Source: CAYILR01 sp964364175 | Lineage (GTDB): Bacteria > Bdellovibrionota > UBA1018 | DNA length: 64,000 nt | Reading direction: 5' to 3' | Assembly: GCA_964364175.1 (NCBI GenBank) | Contig: CAYILR010000012.1 | Location: 1-64,000, forward strand | Shown here: in pieces, positions 1 to 9,722 of the stretch | Position numbering within the stretch: position 1 is the stretch's first letter | Layout: every line of letters starts with the position of its first letter | Program-made: the position numbers and the translations under genes | The notes under the pieces: model-generated | Databases searched by the model: none | What the model was told of the DNA's origin: nothing | The model's input: the letters and a program-made list of their open reading frames with translations, nothing else

Positions 1-23
1 AAGCTTCTTAGTAATTTTTTGCC

Positions 24-1418
24 TTGCAAGGTTGGTCATCCATATGGGCTTATTTACCTCTGGCTGGTGGAACGATGAGTGGAGCACTCGTTCTTTCAGG
101 AGCTCCTTCAGCGGCACTCCATGCCACGACCAAAACGTATGTAGATAGCGCTCTGGGTGGGTACTCCATCAGTGCACTCAGCTCGATTACGAATGGACAA
201 GTCTTGGCTTGGAATAGCACAACCTCTCAATGGGAACCCACAACGGTAGCAGGAGGAGGCGCGGCCACGAGCATTATTACCAAAAGCATTGATACGGTCG
301 CTCCCACTACGACAGGACAGACGTTGACCTATAATTCCGGCACAGGGAAATGGGAGGTCGGAAGCGTTTCGGGTACCTACATTTCAGGGGGAACATTCGG
401 TGCTGTGAATGGTTCTGCGTTGACCGCATTGAATGCAAGCAACCTTGGAAGCGGCACTGTCCCGGCTGCGCAGATGCCCGCTCTGACGGGAGATATCACC
501 ACGACGGCTGGAGCGGTAGCCACGTCGATTGGGACTGGGAAAGTCACGAGCACGCATATTTTAGATGGAACGATTGCGACAGCCGATATTGCGAACGCTG
601 CGGTCACCGCTGCAAAAATTTCTGGGTACCTACCCGGTACGATTATTGGACAACTTGCATTTTCCACAACCAACGTCACGATCCAGGGCGGATTTCAAAC
701 TGTAGTCAACAGCACCACGGTCTCCATCACTGCCGACACTAACGTCGCATGGTCAGGAGCTGCAGGCTGGCGATATGTAGTCTTGGACTCTGCTGGAGTT
801 GCAACTATCGAGACCATCCCCGGCGGAGAAATCACTGCTGACACGGCCAGATATACACCCACACCGGTCTTCAACACTACTCTCGGTGGTTATTACTCGT
901 CTGTGAACACAACCAAAAGAATCGTAGGCATAGCTCGCGGAGACGGAACTAATTTTCTTGAGGCCATCGCCTACAGCAACGGAAGAAAGAAAAATGATAA
1001 CTACTTCCTGATCCAACAAGCAGGTGCGCCAACTCCAGGTACTGGTATTCAAACATTCACAACGCCTGTGTACACTCGAGGCGATGGAGCGACTTGGAGT
1101 ATCGACTCTAAAATCACCATCAACCGTGCAGGAAAGATCATGATGGGCGCTTCCGGAATCCAGGGCGGTGCTTGTAACAACACCGTCCAACTCAACCCGA
1201 CGGAGTTCATCAACACCACTAATGCCTTTTATGCTTCCGCGATCGCATTTGGCAATTTTTTTGACCAAGTCGGAAACTATGGACAGGTCGGAACCATGGC
1301 TCCTGTTCCTGTAGTTTCCGGAGATGTGCTTTACTTTATAACTACAGGGACTTGCCAAATGTTAAATGCTGCACTACCTAACTACGCCAAAATGTCTTTC
1401 CAGCTGGAAGAGTATTAG
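24..1418 (+). CDS. phage tail-fibre-like repeat protein, probably 5'-truncated
   Basis: The 464-residue product opens with the motif PLAGGTMSGALVLSG followed by AALHATTKTYVDSAL, a unit typical of phage tail fibres and related bacterial surface proteins. The rest is Gly/Ser/Thr/Ala-rich low-complexity sequence. No catalytic motif is visible. The frame is closed by TAA at 12-14, so the first possible start is the TTG at 24. That start has no ribosome-binding site and no signal peptide, so the true N-terminus is probably missing or frameshifted at the window edge. The stop overlaps the stop of the convergent ABC gene by 4 bp. A surface or adhesin role is inferred from the repeat type only. Confidence 0.6.
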   Translation: MQGWSSIWAYLPLAGGTMSGALVLSGAPSAALHATTKTYVDSALGGYSISALSSITNGQVLAWNSTTSQWEPTTVAGGGAATSIITKSIDTVAPTTTGQTLTYNSGTGKWEVGSVSGTYISGGTFGAVNGSALTALNASNLGSGTVPAAQMPALTGDITTTAGAVATSIGTGKVTSTHILDGTIATADIANAAVTAAKISGYLPGTIIGQLAFSTTNVTIQGGFQTVVNSTTVSITADTNVAWSGAAGWRYVVLDSAGVATIETIPGGEITADTARYTPTPVFNTTLGGYYSSVNTTKRIVGIARGDGTNFLEAIAYSNGRKKNDNYFLIQQAGAPTPGTGIQTFTTPVYTRGDGATWSIDSKITINRAGKIMMGASGIQGGACNNTVQLNPTEFINTTNAFYASAIAFGNFFDQVGNYGQVGTMAPVPVVSGDVLYFITTGTCQMLNAALPNYAKMSFQLEEY

Positions 1419-3163
1419 GGCTCCTCAGCAAACTCCTGCATCTCCTGGCACTGATAAAGCCGATAGTAGATCCCATTCCTCTGCATCAGCTCGTCGTGAG
1501 TTCCATGCTCGGCGAGCACCCCATGATTCATCACAAGGATCCGATCCGTTGCGCGGACTGTGGCTAGCCGGTGCGCAATCAGAATCAACGTCTTGCTCTC
1601 CGTAATCCGTCTGAGCCACAAGCTCATCTTCTGCTCAGATTCCGAATCGATGTGTGATGTCGCCTCATCCATTACCCAGACCGCAGGCGAAGCAGCCATA
1701 GCTCGCGCAAAAGCGATGCATTGTTTCTCCCCGCTCGACAAATTCGATCCCTTTTCCTGCAACTCAACTTTGAAACGATCCTTGAGGCCCATCTCGTCCA
1801 TCATCGACTCGACGGCCAGCGCCACGCCGGGCGCAGCCTCACGCCAGAGCGACCAGTTTTCTTCCACAGATCCTGAAAATAAAAACACATCTTGTTGAAC
1901 GAGTCCGATCGCCAGACGCAGCTCACGCTTATCGAGATCCCTCAAATCGCGGCCGTCGAGCAGGATTCTGCCTTTTTGTGGTTCGTAGAACCGGAGCAGT
2001 AGCCCGATGATGGTGCTCTTGCCGGCACCGGTGTGGCCTACGATTCCGATTTTTTCACCCGGCTTGATTTCTAAACTCAGATCCTTGAAAACCCAGTTCT
2101 CACCCGAGTAGGCAAACCAGACTTTCTCGAAAACGATGTGCCCGCGGATTCCCTGCAGGCTTTTTGCTGGAGCGGTCAGGGCATCTGCTTTCACTTCACT
2201 CTTCCACTTGAGAATGTCGAAAATTCTTTCAGCTGATGCCATTCCGGATAGGATCACGTTCCACTTGTCGGCGATATCGCGAACTGGCAGAAACAACCCC
2301 GCCGCAAAAGCAAAAAAAGCGGAGAGCACGCCCAGCTGAATCGAGCCAGCCTCCGCCATCCCTCCGCCGAACCACAGAACCAGAGCCATCGAAATTCCCG
2401 AGCAAATCGTGATCATGGGCTGAAACAGGGCGTAGATTTTGACCGTGCCGATTTGAGATTTTGCATATTGATCGTTGATTTTTGAATACCGCTGGCCCCG
2501 CGTTTTTTCTTGCGAAAAAATCATCACGGTCTTCATTCCCATCAATGTTTCGGAGAGATGGGCGTTCAGCCTGGAAATTCTTTTGCGAGTCTCGCGGTAC
2601 GCTCTGTGCAATCGCTGAGTGAAATAAACCGCTCCCCAAACCAGGATCGGAAATATGCTGGCGGCAATTAAGCCTAGGCGAAAATTCAAAACCAAAAGCC
2701 AAATCAGAATTCCGACAACGATCAAAATATTTTTAAAAAGCGTCACCAGACCGGTCGAAAAAACCTCGGACAAGGATGCAATATCGTAAGTCACCCGAGT
2801 GACCAGCTTCCCTGCGGGAACACGCTCGAAAGTCGCTATGGGCAAGGATTGAATTTTCGCGAAAACAGCCACGCGCAGATCCTGCATCATCTCCTGGCCG
2901 AGCTTGCCGAAGAGATATTCACCGATCACTCCAAAAACAAATCGCATGAGGTGAACCAGTGCATAGATGAGCGTGAACAGGGTGAGCAGATCCCAACGTT
3001 TCGGCAAAACCACTCGATCAATCGCGTACCCAAAAAGTCTGGGCTCGAATAAAGTGAAAAAAGTTCCCAGAAGCGTACTGCTCACTCCCAAAATCAGAAG
3101 CTTCCGTTTGCGCAGAGCCAGACTCAAGAGCTGAGAGAGTGCCGAAACACGAAGCGCCTTCAT
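1415..3163 (-). CDS. ABC exporter half-transporter, MdlB/MsbA-like (canonical ATPase site)
   Basis: This 582-residue protein has an N-terminal six-helix ABC exporter domain and a C-terminal ATPase domain. The ATPase has Walker A GHTGAGKST, signature LSSGEKQ and Walker B VMDEATSHID with the catalytic glutamate. Its ATG overlaps the stop of the upstream half-transporter (3160-4950) by 4 bp, so the two are translationally coupled and probably form a heterodimer. Heterodimeric exporters of the MdlAB/TmrAB class move lipids, peptides or drugs. The substrate here cannot be read from sequence. Confidence 0.9.
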   Translation of the reverse strand: MKALRVSALSQLLSLALRKRKLLILGVSSTLLGTFFTLFEPRLFGYAIDRVVLPKRWDLLTLFTLIYALVHLMRFVFGVIGEYLFGKLGQEMMQDLRVAVFAKIQSLPIATFERVPAGKLVTRVTYDIASLSEVFSTGLVTLFKNILIVVGILIWLLVLNFRLGLIAASIFPILVWGAVYFTQRLHRAYRETRKRISRLNAHLSETLMGMKTVMIFSQEKTRGQRYSKINDQYAKSQIGTVKIYALFQPMITICSGISMALVLWFGGGMAEAGSIQLGVLSAFFAFAAGLFLPVRDIADKWNVILSGMASAERIFDILKWKSEVKADALTAPAKSLQGIRGHIVFEKVWFAYSGENWVFKDLSLEIKPGEKIGIVGHTGAGKSTIIGLLLRFYEPQKGRILLDGRDLRDLDKRELRLAIGLVQQDVFLFSGSVEENWSLWREAAPGVALAVESMMDEMGLKDRFKVELQEKGSNLSSGEKQCIAFARAMAASPAVWVMDEATSHIDSESEQKMSLWLRRITESKTLILIAHRLATVRATDRILVMNHGVLAEHGTHDELMQRNGIYYRLYQCQEMQEFAEEP

Positions 3164-4950
3164 GAGTTCGCCTCCTTGCCGACTCGGTGGGCGTAATGGG
3201 TCAATTCGTTTTCCAGATTTTGTTGATCGTAGTATCGCCGATAGAGTCCCGAACGCTCTTGCATGAGTTGAACGTGCGTTCCCATTTGAATGATTTTGCC
3301 ATGATCCATCATGACGATTCGATCGAGAGACTGTACGACCGACACGCGATGAACCGCAAAAAGCTCTGTTTTCTTGCCGGGACGACTGGCCAGGTTCTCT
3401 AAAATTTTTCCTTCGGTCTCGACATCCACGGATGCCAACGCATCATCCAAAATCAAAATCGAGGGCTCTCGAACCAACGCTCGCGCAATCGTCAGGCGCT
3501 GCTTCTGCCCTCCGGACAAATCCACTCCGTCCTCGACCTTGACCTCGCCCTCAATCGCGGCCAGACGAATGGCTTGCTCGGGGGCTCCTTCCGAAAAACC
3601 CATCGCGACATTTTCCCAGACGGACTGCTTGAATAAGAAAACTTCCTGCCCCACGTACCCAATTTGCGCACGCAGGTGTTTCAGGGGCCAGTGGTTCACA
3701 TCCACTCCGTCTACAAAGAGCATTCCTGGGTCAATCGGATACATGCGGGGAATCAATGACAACAATGTAGATTTTCCAGACCCGATAGCTCCCAAAATTC
3801 CGATTCGCTCGCCTGCCTCGATGGTCAAATCCAGATCTTTCAAGACCCAGGGCAGGTCGCTACGGTAGCGAAAACTCAATTTCCTGAACTCGATTTTCCC
3901 TGCGGTTTTCCAACGAGAAGGCGATGACTTGAGACTGGCTCCTTCAGGGAGTTTAGGCGCGGGACTCTCAACAATATCTGATTTTTCGACCAAGATTCCA
4001 CGCACTCGATCTGTGCTCGCCACTGCGCGCTCGTACAAGGTAAACGCCATTCCCAATGCCGTCATCGGCCAAGCCATTTTCTGAAAATATCGATGAAACG
4101 CAATCAGCGTACCTATGGTGAGAGATCCTTGCATCACATCTTTTCCACCGAACAAAAGAACACCGACCAAACCCAGGCATGTGACGAAATCCAGAACAGG
4201 GCCAAAAATCGATTGCACCCGATTGAGGCGCAAATTCAATTGCACGTACTCACGCCCCATCGCCTCGAAGCGCCGGATCTGCGCATCCTCTCGTGCGAAG
4301 GATTTGACTACACGGATGCCATTAATGTTTTCCTGTGCCATCGCAGAAAGCTCACTCAGGGACTCCTGAGTCTTTTGAAACCGCTCGTGAATCCGCCGCT
4401 CGCAGTAAATCACCACCCACGGCACCACCAAAATGGGAGCGAAAGAAATCAGCGCCAGTTTTGGAGAAAGCCAGAACATCGCAATGGGAATACTGATTAG
4501 ATAAAACACGGCATCGGCAAAAGTCAGCACGCCTGCTCCAATCGCCATGCGGACTGCCTCGACATCGCTCACTGCCATCGACATCAGATCGCCAACGCGC
4601 TTGCGGTCGAAAAAAGATGCAGAAAGATGCATGAGATGATCCGAAAATTTTAGCCGCATATCGCGACCCGCATAAAGACTGCTGCGAATCAGGTACATTC
4701 GCCAACCGTACCGCCCCAGGCCTTGCACAATAGTAATCAGTAAATAAATTCCAGCGATTTCAAAAAGCTCTTGTTGAACACCATGGACCACCACCAGATC
4801 AACGGCGCGCTTGACCAATAACGGCGCAACCGCTTCCAACACATCGACGATCGCTAGGGCAATGAGGCCGAAAAAAACATAGCTCCGATACCGCCAGAGC
4901 GCGGCGCGTATGTATTCGCTGTTTTTTAAAAAAGATTGAATGAATTTCAA
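3160..4950 (-). CDS. ABC exporter half-transporter, MdlA-like (degenerate ATPase site)
   Basis: This 596-residue protein has a transmembrane domain followed by an ATPase domain. The ATPase has Walker A GAIGSGKST, signature LSGGQKQ and Walker B ILILDDALASVD. The residue after the Walker B aspartate is Asp, not the catalytic Glu seen in the partner at 1415-3163. That asymmetry is characteristic of heterodimeric exporters with one weak site. The pair overlaps by 4 bp (ATGA). The RluA-family gene lies 22 bp upstream on the same strand. Confidence 0.9.
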   Translation of the reverse strand: MKFIQSFLKNSEYIRAALWRYRSYVFFGLIALAIVDVLEAVAPLLVKRAVDLVVVHGVQQELFEIAGIYLLITIVQGLGRYGWRMYLIRSSLYAGRDMRLKFSDHLMHLSASFFDRKRVGDLMSMAVSDVEAVRMAIGAGVLTFADAVFYLISIPIAMFWLSPKLALISFAPILVVPWVVIYCERRIHERFQKTQESLSELSAMAQENINGIRVVKSFAREDAQIRRFEAMGREYVQLNLRLNRVQSIFGPVLDFVTCLGLVGVLLFGGKDVMQGSLTIGTLIAFHRYFQKMAWPMTALGMAFTLYERAVASTDRVRGILVEKSDIVESPAPKLPEGASLKSSPSRWKTAGKIEFRKLSFRYRSDLPWVLKDLDLTIEAGERIGILGAIGSGKSTLLSLIPRMYPIDPGMLFVDGVDVNHWPLKHLRAQIGYVGQEVFLFKQSVWENVAMGFSEGAPEQAIRLAAIEGEVKVEDGVDLSGGQKQRLTIARALVREPSILILDDALASVDVETEGKILENLASRPGKKTELFAVHRVSVVQSLDRIVMMDHGKIIQMGTHVQLMQERSGLYRRYYDQQNLENELTHYAHRVGKEANS

Positions 4951-4972
4951 CGGGCATACCTGGCGAATCTAT

Positions 4973-5947
4973 TTACTCGTTGTTTCCAACGAGCTTTTTC
5001 CACAATCGCACAAAATCCTCTGGATCGGGAGTGGAGATCAAAATTTCTTTTCGGGTCAAGGGGTGAGGAAACCGCAGTGAATAAGCATGAAGCATGACTC
5101 GCGGCACCGAGTCCTGGGGTGCGCCGTACAGGGAATCGCCTAAAATTGGCATTCCGGAGTCAGATAGATGAACTCGGATCTGGTGCATCCGGCCGGTTTT
5201 TGGGAGAGCTTCGATCCAGCAAACACGGTCAGCTTTCTTGACCAGCTTAAACTCCGTCAATGCAGGATCTCCTCCCGAGCGGACGGCGCGCATCTTGGAG
5301 CGTTTTCCGGGGCCGGTTTCTTTCGCTAGGTAGTTTTTGACGGTCCACTTTTCGGATCGAGCTGGGCTCGTCGTCAGCGCATGATAGGTTTTCTGAATTT
5401 CGTGCCCAGCGAATGCCTGAGCCAGTCCGGGATTCGCTGCTCGCGATTTGGCAAAGACCATCACTCCTGACGTGTCACGATCGAGGCGATGGTGCATTCC
5501 CAGATAAGCATCCGGTCCATCGCGACCCTTCAAAAAATCATGCAAAGCTTGGTAGAAATTATCTCTGGCTTCGTCCAACGTTGGCTGAGTCGGCAATCCC
5601 GGCGGTTTGTTGACAACGAGGATCACTTCATCTTCGAAAAGAATTCGATCCGCAGTGAAGATGAATTTTTGACGTTTCTCCAGCCCCTCGGATCCAAATA
5701 ATTTTTCAGGGTCGAGGTAGATCTCCACCTTGGCTCCGACAAAAAGCGGTTTTGAAGCAATCATCACTCGTTTTCCATTGAGATGAACGGCTCCAGCCTG
5801 GATCAACGTCCTGGATTTCGCTCGTGAAACGGGCTTGTCTAATTGAATTCCCAGCTCAGCTGCAATGAAATGATCCAGGCGCGCGTGCTCTGAATTTTTA
5901 ACATTCAGACTATATTTTTTAATCGCCATTTGTTTGATTGATAACAC
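4973..5947 (-). CDS. RluA-family 23S rRNA/tRNA pseudouridine synthase
   Basis: The 324-residue protein has an N-terminal S4-like RNA-binding segment (about residues 20-85) and a pseudouridine synthase domain. The catalytic HRLDRDTSGVMVF motif and the downstream GRMHQIRVHL motif are both intact. The family isomerises uridine to pseudouridine in rRNA or tRNA; the exact site (RluC/RluD type) cannot be assigned. The chosen start is GTG at 5947; an in-frame ATG six codons later (5929) is an alternative. It lies 5 bp downstream of the small gene at 5953-6255 and is probably co-transcribed with it. Confidence 0.88.
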   Translation of the reverse strand: MLSIKQMAIKKYSLNVKNSEHARLDHFIAAELGIQLDKPVSRAKSRTLIQAGAVHLNGKRVMIASKPLFVGAKVEIYLDPEKLFGSEGLEKRQKFIFTADRILFEDEVILVVNKPPGLPTQPTLDEARDNFYQALHDFLKGRDGPDAYLGMHHRLDRDTSGVMVFAKSRAANPGLAQAFAGHEIQKTYHALTTSPARSEKWTVKNYLAKETGPGKRSKMRAVRSGGDPALTEFKLVKKADRVCWIEALPKTGRMHQIRVHLSDSGMPILGDSLYGAPQDSVPRVMLHAYSLRFPHPLTRKEILISTPDPEDFVRLWKKLVGNNE

Positions 5948-5952
5948 AGAAC

Positions 5953-6255
5953 TCAGATTTTGTTGTATCTGGATCGAGCTTTTCGTCGCTGTTTTGTCGG
6001 GACTTGCTTCTGGAACTCCTGGACCGTCAAACTTCCGTAGATTCTTTTGACGAGCATGCCGTTCACTTGATTGGCCAACTCCTCAATCACGAGTTGCTCC
6101 AAAGCTCGCGGTACTGTAATATTTTTCTTACGGAGATACGTCAGGTATTCGGAAACAATATGCGCAATGAATGTTTTTCGATCAATTTCCGGATCTTGGA
6201 AGTTACAGAGATGTTGTTCAAAAATGATGTAGAGCGGATCGGTTTGGGATCGCAT
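5953..6255 (-). CDS. hypothetical 100-residue protein
   Basis: I do not recognise a family. The product is a small, largely helical soluble protein with a basic C-terminus (QRRKARSRYNK). The ORF stays open to 6312, but the ATG at 6255 has an AGAGG ribosome-binding site six bases upstream. That start also avoids overlapping the divergent DHH gene that begins at 6296. It precedes the pseudouridine synthase by 5 bp on the same strand, so a link to RNA metabolism is possible but only inferred from position. Confidence 0.6.
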   Translation of the reverse strand: MRSQTDPLYIIFEQHLCNFQDPEIDRKTFIAHIVSEYLTYLRKKNITVPRALEQLVIEELANQVNGMLVKRIYGSLTVQEFQKQVPTKQRRKARSRYNKI

Positions 6256-6295
6256 TGTTGCCTCTAAGACCCATTCGGAAAACCCGGAGATTCCC

Positions 6296-7351
6296 TTGAG
6301 CACGAAGAACAAACCACCGCCACTCTCGAAATCAAAAGAATTTCAAAAATTCAAAACTTATTTAGAGCAGGCAAAACGCGTGTTGATTTCGACACATGCT
6401 CTACCTGATGGGGACGGCCTCGGCGCTGAGGCCGCGATGTACCACTACCTCAAGCGTTCTCGCAAAGCGTGTCGCGTGTACAATCCGGATCCGCTTCCCA
6501 AACGCTATCGTTTTCTCGATCCCAAAGGCACGATCCTGCTTGGTCCAGGACAGGTGGAAATCTGGGATACATGTGACCTATGGGTCATAGTAGACACGAA
6601 TGATCCGCGACGCCTCGATAAGATCTGGAGCGAGATGTCGTTGCGGGCTAAGAAAATCGTTTTCCTCGATCACCACCCCGAGATTGCGCCCGTTGCAGAA
6701 ATTACCTACCCACCTCATGCCTTGTTGGTGTCCGACACCACATCCAGTAGCATTGCAGAATTGCTTTATCACTTGTTCATGGAGCTCAACCTGACACCCA
6801 TCAATAAGGATGTTGCACTCGGGCTTTATGTATCCGTAATGACGGATACCAATAGTTTTCGTTATGCGCGGACCACTCCGCTGGCTCACAGGATCGCTGC
6901 AGAAATGATCGAAAACGAGGTGAACCCCGAGGAAGTTTACCAAGCGATTTATTCTTCGAAAGAAGTTTCGCATCTGCAACTCCTGGGGAACATGCTCCAG
7001 AATGTTCAAGTCTCCGCAGGGGGCAAGGTTGCATGGCTTGAGATGGGGCTTTCACTCCGAAAGAAACATCAAGCCACGGCGGACGATACGCAGTCATTTC
7101 TCAGTCTACTGTTGTTATTGAGAGATGCAGAAGTCGTATGCTTCTTTCGCGAAGAGGACGACAACAGCGTAAGGGTTTCCATCAAATCCAAGGGGAAAAT
7201 TGTCATCAATCGCGTCGCCATGGAATTGGGCGGAGGCGGGCACGAGTTTGCGGCCGGATTGGCTCTGAAAGTCCCGATGGAGAAAGCGGTCGAAGCTGTC
7301 ATTCAACGTATTGAAACACTCATTCAACATCACGAGAAATTTGGAAAATGA
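6296..7351 (+). CDS. DHH/DHHA1 phosphoesterase (NrnA-like)
   Basis: The 351-residue protein carries the DHH-family motifs in order: STHALPDGDGLGAE, VDTNDPRR, FLDHHPE, SVMTDTNSFRY, and the C-terminal DHHA1 motif GGGGHEFAAG. NrnA-type enzymes degrade short oligoribonucleotides, pAp, or dinucleotides such as pApA and pGpG. The TTG start at 6296 is supported by GGAGA seven bases upstream. The stop overlaps the ATG of the PilZ gene by 4 bp, suggesting coupled expression with a cyclic-di-GMP effector. Confidence 0.88.
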   Translation: MSTKNKPPPLSKSKEFQKFKTYLEQAKRVLISTHALPDGDGLGAEAAMYHYLKRSRKACRVYNPDPLPKRYRFLDPKGTILLGPGQVEIWDTCDLWVIVDTNDPRRLDKIWSEMSLRAKKIVFLDHHPEIAPVAEITYPPHALLVSDTTSSSIAELLYHLFMELNLTPINKDVALGLYVSVMTDTNSFRYARTTPLAHRIAAEMIENEVNPEEVYQAIYSSKEVSHLQLLGNMLQNVQVSAGGKVAWLEMGLSLRKKHQATADDTQSFLSLLLLLRDAEVVCFFREEDDNSVRVSIKSKGKIVINRVAMELGGGGHEFAAGLALKVPMEKAVEAVIQRIETLIQHHEKFGK

Positions 7352-8184
7352 GCGAAGATAAAAACAAACCTGCAGAACCTGCTCCTGCGTCTGGTGATTC
7401 TCCTACAGCCGAATTGTCCAAAGCATTTTTCAAATCGGACAAGATCGAGGACCCCAATCAAGTGCGAAAACTCATGCTTGAGGCGGCTGAGCGTGTTTCC
7501 AACGCGGTGATTTGGATTGCAGGGCAGAAGGAGCACATTAAAACACGCATTCCTCATGAAATCGGACGCGATCAAATCGTTCATTTTTCCATACCCAGTC
7601 TAATTCCTGCTTCCTTTGAAATCGAGCCACTTCAAGAACTGCTGAAAACACAGCAACTGGAATTCATGATTCGGATTTACCTGCCTGGCGCGGCGATTCT
7701 GGGAGTCAAGTCTAAGCTGCTGGCTGCGACTGAAGAAGGTTATCAGTTTGAAATGCCAAAAACCGCGATTTACATGCAACGTCGTAAACATCGCCGATTT
7801 ACTATTCCTGGCGCGTACGAAATGAGCGTCGATGTCCCTCATCCGAAATCCCCGAGAATGATGCTCTCAAAAAAGCTGATTGATGTGAGCGTCGAGGGTA
7901 TTTCATTTTTGATCACCAAGTCCGAGGAAGTTTTCTTCAAGCCAGGAAGAATGCTGCCGAATTTGGAAATCCAAATCCGTGGCAGGGGCCTAAAAGTGGG
8001 AGCTGAAGTCAAAAACATCCGTGACTTCAAAGGACCCGGGGGTGCAAGCGGGGTCCAAGTCGGAGCTAAAATATTCCAAATCAGCGAAAAAGACGCCGAT
8101 TATTTGACGGCGTTTGTGGAAGAGATGCTGATTCAGTATTCCCGAAGCGACCATACGGACGCCCGCTTCAAAAAGGAAAAATAA
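7348..8184 (+). CDS. PilZ-domain protein, probable cyclic-di-GMP effector
   Basis: This 278-residue protein has an Ala/Pro-rich N-terminus, a YcgR-like N-terminal domain and a C-terminal PilZ domain. Both cyclic-di-GMP binding motifs are present: RRKHRR (residues 145-150) and DVSVEG (179-184). PilZ proteins bind the second messenger and alter motility or envelope functions; the output here is unknown. It is coupled by a 4-bp overlap to the DHH phosphoesterase gene upstream, and a PDE-like HD protein follows. Confidence 0.85.
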   Translation: MSEDKNKPAEPAPASGDSPTAELSKAFFKSDKIEDPNQVRKLMLEAAERVSNAVIWIAGQKEHIKTRIPHEIGRDQIVHFSIPSLIPASFEIEPLQELLKTQQLEFMIRIYLPGAAILGVKSKLLAATEEGYQFEMPKTAIYMQRRKHRRFTIPGAYEMSVDVPHPKSPRMMLSKKLIDVSVEGISFLITKSEEVFFKPGRMLPNLEIQIRGRGLKVGAEVKNIRDFKGPGGASGVQVGAKIFQISEKDADYLTAFVEEMLIQYSRSDHTDARFKKEK

Positions 8185-8233
8185 CTTCAAGCGCTTGAAG
8201 TATTCGGCCGAAAGGTCATATGTAGGGACCTGC

Positions 8234-9661
8234 ATGCTTAAAGACAAGAAGCGTCTGGAACAGCAATCACACCTAGTCAGCCGTGCGGCGGAGATGCTGC
8301 ATGACAGCCTTTGCACTCTAGGTGCGCAGGTCAGCAAAACAGTTTGTGAGGACGCTGCCGTTCTAGTGATCAAAGCAATGAGCACTCGCAATCGATCGTT
8401 TCATGATATGAATCACGCCTTTGATGTTGCGAATATTCCCTATCCGATTGGCAAAATCGCTGGCCTCTTTCATGACGTCGTCTACATTCAAGTCGACCGC
8501 AGCCGTCTGCCCGAGCTGAGGAAAAATTTCACTATTTTTGATCCTGGAGATGGCACCACGCTCAAGATTCCCGGAATTGACATCTTGCTCAAAGATTCTT
8601 GGGCCATGGCATTGGTCGATGTTTTTGGACTCACTCCTCATCAGGAAGTTGGACCCTTCTCTGGAATCAACGAATTCCTGAGTGCCTGGGTGACGATTGT
8701 GAAACTTCGCGATCACCTGGCTGCCTGGCCACTCTTACAGATTGTCACATGCATCGAGGCAACTATTCCATTTCGCGGCCCGAATCAATTTGGGCAAACA
8801 CCTTCCGAAATTCTATTTTCTCGCCTTTCATCGGCTGCTACAAAAATGGGACTTTCACCCTCCGAAAAAGATCTGGACTACACGATCAAAGTCGCGGTTT
8901 CGATGTCGAATCAAGACGTGTACGGATTTGGATCCGAACGGCCCTCTTACTTCATCGGCAATTCCTGGGCGCTTTTGGCTGAGGGAAATCCACCGCTGCA
9001 AAACACACTTTTCACCGCACAGGATTTCCGAGAAGCGATTTATAAAATGTATAAATTTTTCTCTATGCTCAGTGTGGACAAAGTATTTCGATCTTACAAA
9101 GGATTCCCCAACCCAGGAAAATACGCGACGCTGACAACGAAAGCTAAAAACAATATTTCAGTTGGTGTTCAATACTTGGGGGTTCACCTGGTCGAAAAAA
9201 CACTGCTGGATGTTTTGGCACAAATGACCGGCGGGCACAGTCCTTACGAAAACTGGATGGGAGATCGTCCCAAAGAACGGGATGCGAAACCTCACCGCGC
9301 CGAAAATTTTTTGGACACGTCAGTGCCCGAAGTCTCCCCAAAGAACTGGAACAAGGACGTGCTGGGTCTGATGGAAGACGGCCGTGAGGTTCGATCAAGC
9401 TTTGATACACAAACATTCTTGACCGGAGCCTACCTGTACCGTCGCTCTACGCGTGAGGAGATGGAAAACTACATCTCCTCCGCCATCGAACTCATCGAAG
9501 GCAAACTCACGGGTCAGCAATTCTTGGATCTTTTCAAGCCAGAGGTGCTCCGTGCCCTGATCTGCGCATATTCCAAAGTCGCCTGGACCCGCCGCGAAGC
9601 CCTGGAACAAATCGCAAACTCCATCGTCACAAAACCAACACCCAAGAAAAAAGCTGCTTAA
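8234..9661 (+). CDS. HD-domain protein resembling class I cyclic-nucleotide phosphodiesterases
   Basis: Counting from the ATG at 8234, the 475-residue product contains FHDMNHAFDV (56-65) and LFHD (78-81). This spacing resembles the metal-binding H-N-x-x-H-A-x-D-V and H-D motifs of class I phosphodiesterases. The rest matches nothing I can name. The ORF is open to a TTG at 8195, but the ATG at 8234 has AGGGA seven bases upstream and is preferred. Its position after the PilZ gene suggests nucleotide signalling. The catalytic assignment is inference. Confidence 0.55.
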   Translation: MLKDKKRLEQQSHLVSRAAEMLHDSLCTLGAQVSKTVCEDAAVLVIKAMSTRNRSFHDMNHAFDVANIPYPIGKIAGLFHDVVYIQVDRSRLPELRKNFTIFDPGDGTTLKIPGIDILLKDSWAMALVDVFGLTPHQEVGPFSGINEFLSAWVTIVKLRDHLAAWPLLQIVTCIEATIPFRGPNQFGQTPSEILFSRLSSAATKMGLSPSEKDLDYTIKVAVSMSNQDVYGFGSERPSYFIGNSWALLAEGNPPLQNTLFTAQDFREAIYKMYKFFSMLSVDKVFRSYKGFPNPGKYATLTTKAKNNISVGVQYLGVHLVEKTLLDVLAQMTGGHSPYENWMGDRPKERDAKPHRAENFLDTSVPEVSPKNWNKDVLGLMEDGREVRSSFDTQTFLTGAYLYRRSTREEMENYISSAIELIEGKLTGQQFLDLFKPEVLRALICAYSKVAWTRREALEQIANSIVTKPTPKKKAA

Positions 9662-9722
9662 AATCCAAAAAAACTAGCTTTATTACTCAGTTATCAGGCA
9701 CTTTTTGCCGATTAGAATACGT

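Noticed and set aside
753..1358. 201-residue minus-strand ORF
   Set aside because: Antisense to the tail-fibre-like gene; Ser/Val/Cys-rich shadow.
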